This document shows, in pieces, positions 7,000-10,395 of a DNA stretch of 10,395 bases. Position 1 is the first letter of the stretch. Every line of letters begins with the position of its first letter. Below the pieces are notes generated by a model. That model did not search any database. It was not told the DNA's origin and saw nothing but the letters and a program-made list of their open reading frames with translations. The stretch covers positions 1 to 10,395 of the forward strand of contig JAABSK010000086.1 of the NCBI GenBank assembly GCA_011390435.1, written 5' to 3'. This DNA is from Desulfobacteraceae bacterium. Its GTDB lineage: Bacteria; Desulfobacterota; Desulfobacteria; Desulfobacterales; Desulfobacteraceae. Position numbers and translations under genes: made by a program.

Positions 7000-8415
7000 C
7001 TAAACCGGCAGTGTAATTTCCACATTGGCACCGCAGGGCTGCTGGTTTGATATGGTGATCGTGCCGTTGTGGGCTTCAATGATGTTTTTGACGATGCCCA
7101 GCCCCAATCCGGTTCCGGTATCTTTGGTGGTAAAGAACGGCACCCATATTTTTTTGATGGCTTCCGCTTTGATTCCCTTGCCGTCATCGATAAAATTGAC
7201 AGTGACAATTCCGGAATGATGCTGTGCCCGGATGGTGACGCATCCTTTGTATTCCATTGCCTGGAAGGCATTGATCAGGATGTTTAAAAATGCCTGGTAG
7301 AGCATGGCACTGTCTGCCTGAATCTCCGGCAGATTTGCAGCGATCTCTGTGGTGACGCGGATGTCGTTTTCCTCAATCTGCGGGGAGAGAAATGCAATGT
7401 TTTTTTCGATGATCCCCTCGATTTTACAGGGATGAAAATCCGGGATTTTGGGTTTGGCAAAATCCAGAAAATCCGTGATAATGCGATCCAGCCTGGAGGA
7501 CTCTTCAACAATGATGTCAGGAATATTACTCTGTATCTCCAGTCGGGTCATTTTTTTCTTCAGCAATTGGGCACTGCTTTTAATAATTCCCAGTGGGTTT
7601 CTGATCTCATGGGAAACCCCGGCAGTCATTTCACCAATAGCAGACAGATGTTCTGTCTGGCGCAGTTTTTCTTCGAGCCTGAGCCGCTCTTCAGCCCGTT
7701 TTTCAATAATGGTTTCTCCATGCTTTACAACGAATCGCAGCACGATAAACAAAATTCCCATCACGATAAAGCAGGATCCGATAATCATCCCCTGAAGTTT
7801 GAACACAGCCTTGTAGTCATCGGAAACATCGCGAATGATTTCAACCACTCCGAGAACCGGCCCGGATGATCCGAGGCCGATCTGCTTATCAGCCCGCAGC
7901 GGAGCAAAGGTGATGATTTTTGTTTCCTGTGGATACCAGAACAACAGCTCCAGAAAGCTTCCCTGCTGCAGCAGCCGGGATGTGGCCACTTTTTTCATGG
8001 CCTTTTCATAGTGAACGCCGCCTGCATTTTCCTGCCCGATCCGGCTTTGGTCAAAACTGTAGGAGATAATATTTTTTTCATCGTAAATGGTGACCATTTC
8101 CACATTAAAGCTGTGAACAGTGGAATGCACCACTTTGTCCATCAACAGAAATTGCTCTTTTCTTCTCAGACGGATTTCACCGTACTGGACCAAGGTGGGG
8201 ATCATAAACCTGGAAATAATCTGGTGGTTGAGGTTTTCCACCAGTAAATTGGCATATTCCTCACTTTTTTGCAGCAGTATGTTTCTGACCCAGTGGGCGT
8301 TGAGCGCGGAAATAACAATGGTTGCCATGAACATGATCACCAGGGAGGAAAAGGTAAAAAATTTAACCAGCCGGAACGGCTTGGTTCCCTGGCTGTAATG
8401 GTTTTTTTGTAACAT
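7000..8415 (-). CDS. Membrane sensor histidine kinase (partner of the NtrC-type regulator)
   Basis: A 471-residue kinase. Transmembrane helix 1 (about 17-39) and helix 2 (209-229) bracket a periplasmic sensor domain of about 165 residues. A short HAMP-less linker/coiled coil (231-257) follows. HisKA has the phosphoacceptor His269 in the H box SHEIRNPLG. The ATPase domain carries the N box (NILINAFQAM, Asn382), G1 DDGKGI (410-415), the F box PFFTTKDTG and G2 GTGLGLGI (434-441), so it should be active. The layout resembles ZraS/HydH- or AtoS-like kinases rather than PilS, which has six membrane helices and a PAS domain. The start is taken as the ATG at 8415, with GTGGA just upstream. The frame also stays open to a TTG at 8481 with no ribosome binding site, which would add 22 residues. 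The ligand is unknown. Confidence 0.92.
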   Translation of the reverse strand: MLQKNHYSQGTKPFRLVKFFTFSSLVIMFMATIVISALNAHWVRNILLQKSEEYANLLVENLNHQIISRFMIPTLVQYGEIRLRRKEQFLLMDKVVHSTVHSFNVEMVTIYDEKNIISYSFDQSRIGQENAGGVHYEKAMKKVATSRLLQQGSFLELLFWYPQETKIITFAPLRADKQIGLGSSGPVLGVVEIIRDVSDDYKAVFKLQGMIIGSCFIVMGILFIVLRFVVKHGETIIEKRAEERLRLEEKLRQTEHLSAIGEMTAGVSHEIRNPLGIIKSSAQLLKKKMTRLEIQSNIPDIIVEESSRLDRIITDFLDFAKPKIPDFHPCKIEGIIEKNIAFLSPQIEENDIRVTTEIAANLPEIQADSAMLYQAFLNILINAFQAMEYKGCVTIRAQHHSGIVTVNFIDDGKGIKAEAIKKIWVPFFTTKDTGTGLGLGIVKNIIEAHNGTITISNQQPCGANVEITLPV

Positions 8416-8501
8416 TAATTCCACAATTTTTGTGTTTTTAAAATAAATTCCTGCTGTATTTTTTTGCTGTTTTTTAAACAAAAAGCATGATAGCGCTTGA
8501 C

Positions 8502-8530
8502 TTTACAAGAATATCATATCAAAGTATAGT
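8502..8530 (+). promoter_or_regulatory. candidate promoter of pilMNO
   Basis: TTTACA (8502-8507), a 17-base spacer and TATAGT (8525-8530) make a near-consensus sigma70 promoter, each box matching 5 of 6. Transcription would start near 8537, giving a leader of about 80 nt to pilM. The -10 box overlaps the opposing kinase promoter. Confidence 0.6.
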
Positions 8531-8551
8531 CATATTGAAGCGGCAGATCAA
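8523..8551 (-). promoter_or_regulatory. candidate promoter of the histidine kinase/response regulator operon
   Basis: On the minus strand, TTGATC (8551-8546), a 17-base spacer and TATACT (8528-8523) form a near-consensus sigma70 promoter. Transcription would start near 8516, about 100 nt before the kinase ATG at 8415. Its -10 box shares bases 8525-8528 with the pilM -10 box on the other strand. Confidence 0.6.
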
Positions 8552-8616
8552 TATAAAAGATTGAAACTGGTATACACCCAAGTGACATTGGCTTAACTTC
8601 TTTTTTGTGAAAGTTT

Positions 8617-9675
8617 ATGATATTTGGAAAAAAAGATCACCTTGTAGGTCTGGATATCGGCTCTTCTTTTATTAAGGTTGCAGAGCTCAAAACAGTTGGC
8701 AAGGGGCTCGGCCTTCATAAATTTGGCATGGCCCGCATCGAACCCGGTACCATTGTCGAGGGCAGGATCGTAAAAATGGATGCCCTTGCTGAAAATATTC
8801 AGTCCCTGTTTAAATCCCAGAAAATCCGCGAAAAAAATGTGGCCATATCAACCGGTGGGCACTCCGTTGTGATCAAGACCATCAATATCATGAAGCGGTC
8901 CGGAAAAGAACTGCACGATGCAATCAATTCAGAGGCGGAGCAGTACATCCCCTATGATATTGACGATGTTAATATTGATTATCAGGTGCTGGGTGAAAGT
9001 GAATTTTCGCCTGACCAGCTCAATGTCCTGCTGGTCGCCGTTAAAAAAGATCTGGTGGCTGAGTATATCCAGCTGATCCAGATGGCCGGGCTGAATCCCA
9101 GAATTATTGATGTGGATACGTTTGCGCTTCAAAATGCCTATGAAATCCTTCCTTATGAAAGCCGTGATAAAGTCACGCTCCTGATCGATGTAGGAGCATC
9201 CAAAACATCTTTGAACATTTTAAAGTCCAATGTCTCCTTGATGATGAGAGATACCGTGTCCGGGACCAACCAATTCATTGAAGAGATTGCCGATCAGTTT
9301 GATATTACAATCGCTGAAGCTGATCAGATAGCCAATGGCGAAGCGGTCGGCAGTATCAGTCCGGCCAGCGTCCAGGAAATCGCTCTGAAAATATCCCAGC
9401 TGTGGTGCTCGGAAATATGTGAAGTGGTCAACACCTATCAGTCGTCTGCTGATGATGAAACCGTTGAAAAAATTATTCTCAGCGGCGGCGGCGTGTTTAT
9501 TGATGGATTTAAAGAAAGCCTTCTGTCTGAACTTGAGGCGGACGTGTCCATTATCAATCCGTTTGAAGGGCTGGTGGTGAACGAACGAAAATTTTCAGAT
9601 TCCTTTATCGCCAAGGCGAGCCCCCTGGCGCCGATTGCCATTGGACTGGCTTTGCGAAGGATAGACGATAAATGA
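8617..9675 (+). CDS. pilM: Type IV pilus assembly protein PilM
   Basis: A 352-residue actin-like (FtsA-type) ATP-binding protein on the cytoplasmic side of the type IV pilus alignment complex, where it binds the N-terminus of PilN. The nucleotide-binding motifs are visible: phosphate-1 GLDIGSSFIKVAEL (11-24), phosphate-2 LIDVGASKTSLNIL (189-202) and adenosine motif IILSGGGVFIDGF (286-298). The characteristic EAEQYIPYDIDDVNIDYQVL (106-125) lies in between. The length is normal for the family. The ATG at 8617 is kept because the N-terminus MIFGKKDHLVGLDIG has the typical short lead before the first motif. The ribosome binding site is weak (GAAAG, 8609-8613). The stop overlaps the pilN start by 4 nt. 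Confidence 0.96.
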   Translation: MIFGKKDHLVGLDIGSSFIKVAELKTVGKGLGLHKFGMARIEPGTIVEGRIVKMDALAENIQSLFKSQKIREKNVAISTGGHSVVIKTINIMKRSGKELHDAINSEAEQYIPYDIDDVNIDYQVLGESEFSPDQLNVLLVAVKKDLVAEYIQLIQMAGLNPRIIDVDTFALQNAYEILPYESRDKVTLLIDVGASKTSLNILKSNVSLMMRDTVSGTNQFIEEIADQFDITIAEADQIANGEAVGSISPASVQEIALKISQLWCSEICEVVNTYQSSADDETVEKIILSGGGVFIDGFKESLLSELEADVSIINPFEGLVVNERKFSDSFIAKASPLAPIAIGLALRRIDDK

Positions 9676-10271
9676 TTAAGATCAATCTTTTACCATTCCG
9701 GCTTGCCAGGAAAAAAGAGAACATCCGACGGCAGATCTCTATTTTCTTTTTACTGATTTTTTTCAGTATTGCCGTACTTTTCTGGTACACTCAGATGATC
9801 AATAACCAAATTTTATCTTTAAACAATGATATTCAGCAGGTTGGACTGCAGATCGGCAAATATAAGGAAAAAGCAGACCGGGTGGCCCAGATCCAGAAAG
9901 ATCTGAAAGCACTGGATGACAAACTGTCGATCATCTCTTCCCTTAAACAGCAAAAAGACAGGCAGCTCATCCTGTTTGACGGTATGACAGACCTTGTTGT
10001 TCAAGATCGGATGTGGCTTGAGCAATTTGATGTTAAAAACAACGCAGTGACAATCAAGGGAATTGCCTATGACAATCCGACTGTGGCGCAGTTTATGGAA
10101 GTGCTGGAATCCTCAGAGTTGTTTTATAAAGTAGATCTAAAAACCTCAAAGCAGAAAAAAATTCAAAATGATATCCTCCTAAAAGAATTTGAGCTGTTCT
10201 GTCTGAGGCAGAAACCTGAACCCGAAAGTGATTCAGCAGCAGGCAAGGCAAAAAATGGAAGAAAAAAATAG
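9672..10271 (+). CDS. pilN: Type IV pilus assembly protein PilN
   Basis: A 199-residue bitopic inner-membrane protein. The N-terminal MIKINLLPFR contains the INLLP motif (4-8), which in other PilN proteins docks into PilM. A transmembrane helix follows (about 22-40), then a periplasmic coiled coil (43-100) and a small ferredoxin-like globular domain (about 105-178). The tail after 180 is charged and probably disordered (KPEPESDSAAGKAKNGRKK). The ATG overlaps the pilM stop (ATGA), indicating translational coupling, and the 3' end overlaps pilO by 17 nt. PilN pairs with PilO to link PilM to the PilP/PilQ secretin complex. Confidence 0.95.
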   Translation: MIKINLLPFRLARKKENIRRQISIFFLLIFFSIAVLFWYTQMINNQILSLNNDIQQVGLQIGKYKEKADRVAQIQKDLKALDDKLSIISSLKQQKDRQLILFDGMTDLVVQDRMWLEQFDVKNNAVTIKGIAYDNPTVAQFMEVLESSELFYKVDLKTSKQKKIQNDILLKEFELFCLRQKPEPESDSAAGKAKNGRKK

Positions 10272-10395
10272 CAAATTCAGTGAGCTGAAAACAAAGCTCA
10301 ACAACGGCTTTGAAAAAGTTGGGATGCTGACACGGCTTCAGCGTTTGCTGATCTGTGTTGCCACCTTTGCCCTGATCATGGGCGGATATTATTAT
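10255..10395 (+). CDS. pilO: Type IV pilus assembly protein PilO (partial, runs off the right edge)
   Basis: Only the first 47 residues are present. A charged cytoplasmic stretch, MEEKNSKFSELKTKLNNGFE, is followed by the start of a hydrophobic membrane helix (LLICVATFALIMGGYYY). AAGG (10245-10248) lies 6 nt before the ATG, inside the end of pilN. The identity rests mainly on position after pilM-pilN and on the PilO-like single-helix N-terminus. Confidence 0.85.
   Translation, partial: MEEKNSKFSELKTKLNNGFEKVGMLTRLQRLLICVATFALIMGGYYY

Overview
The window looks like a chromosomal segment of an anaerobic Desulfobacterota bacterium, most likely a Desulfobacteraceae-type sulfate reducer. The basis is a moderate base composition, an iron(II)-uptake operon with a large FeoB, an NtrC-type two-component pair and a pilMNO type IV pilus cluster. 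That placement is inferred from gene content and protein style; no database search was possible.

Layout, left to right. (1) Positions 1-704, minus strand: the N-terminal two thirds of a tRNA-dihydrouridine synthase, running off the left edge. (2) Positions 885-5249, plus strand: a tightly spaced run of four genes. They are a Fur-FeoA-FeoA fusion protein, FeoB, a secreted protein with two SH3b domains, and a membrane-anchored TPR protein of the YfgM type. A perfect 15-bp stem terminator ends the run. (3) Positions 5250-5616: a non-coding stretch between convergent genes, with terminators for both strands, several small hairpins and a pair of direct repeats. (4) Positions 8415 down to 5617, minus strand: a membrane sensor histidine kinase followed by a sigma54-activating (NtrC-family) response regulator. 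(5) From 8617, plus strand: pilM, pilN and the start of pilO, translationally coupled and running off the right edge.

How the parts work together. The most notable object is the regulator placed immediately before feoB. A Fur-type metal-sensing domain is fused to two FeoA (SH3-like) domains in one polypeptide, and no separate feoA lies nearby. It could couple iron sensing and transcription to FeoB function, but its DNA-recognition helix departs from the usual Fur pattern. PilM, PilN and PilO form the cytoplasmic/inner-membrane alignment complex of type IV pili. The divergent two-component pair shares an intergenic region with them. There, two near-consensus sigma70-type promoters face opposite ways with overlapping -10 boxes, which hints at co-regulation without proving it.
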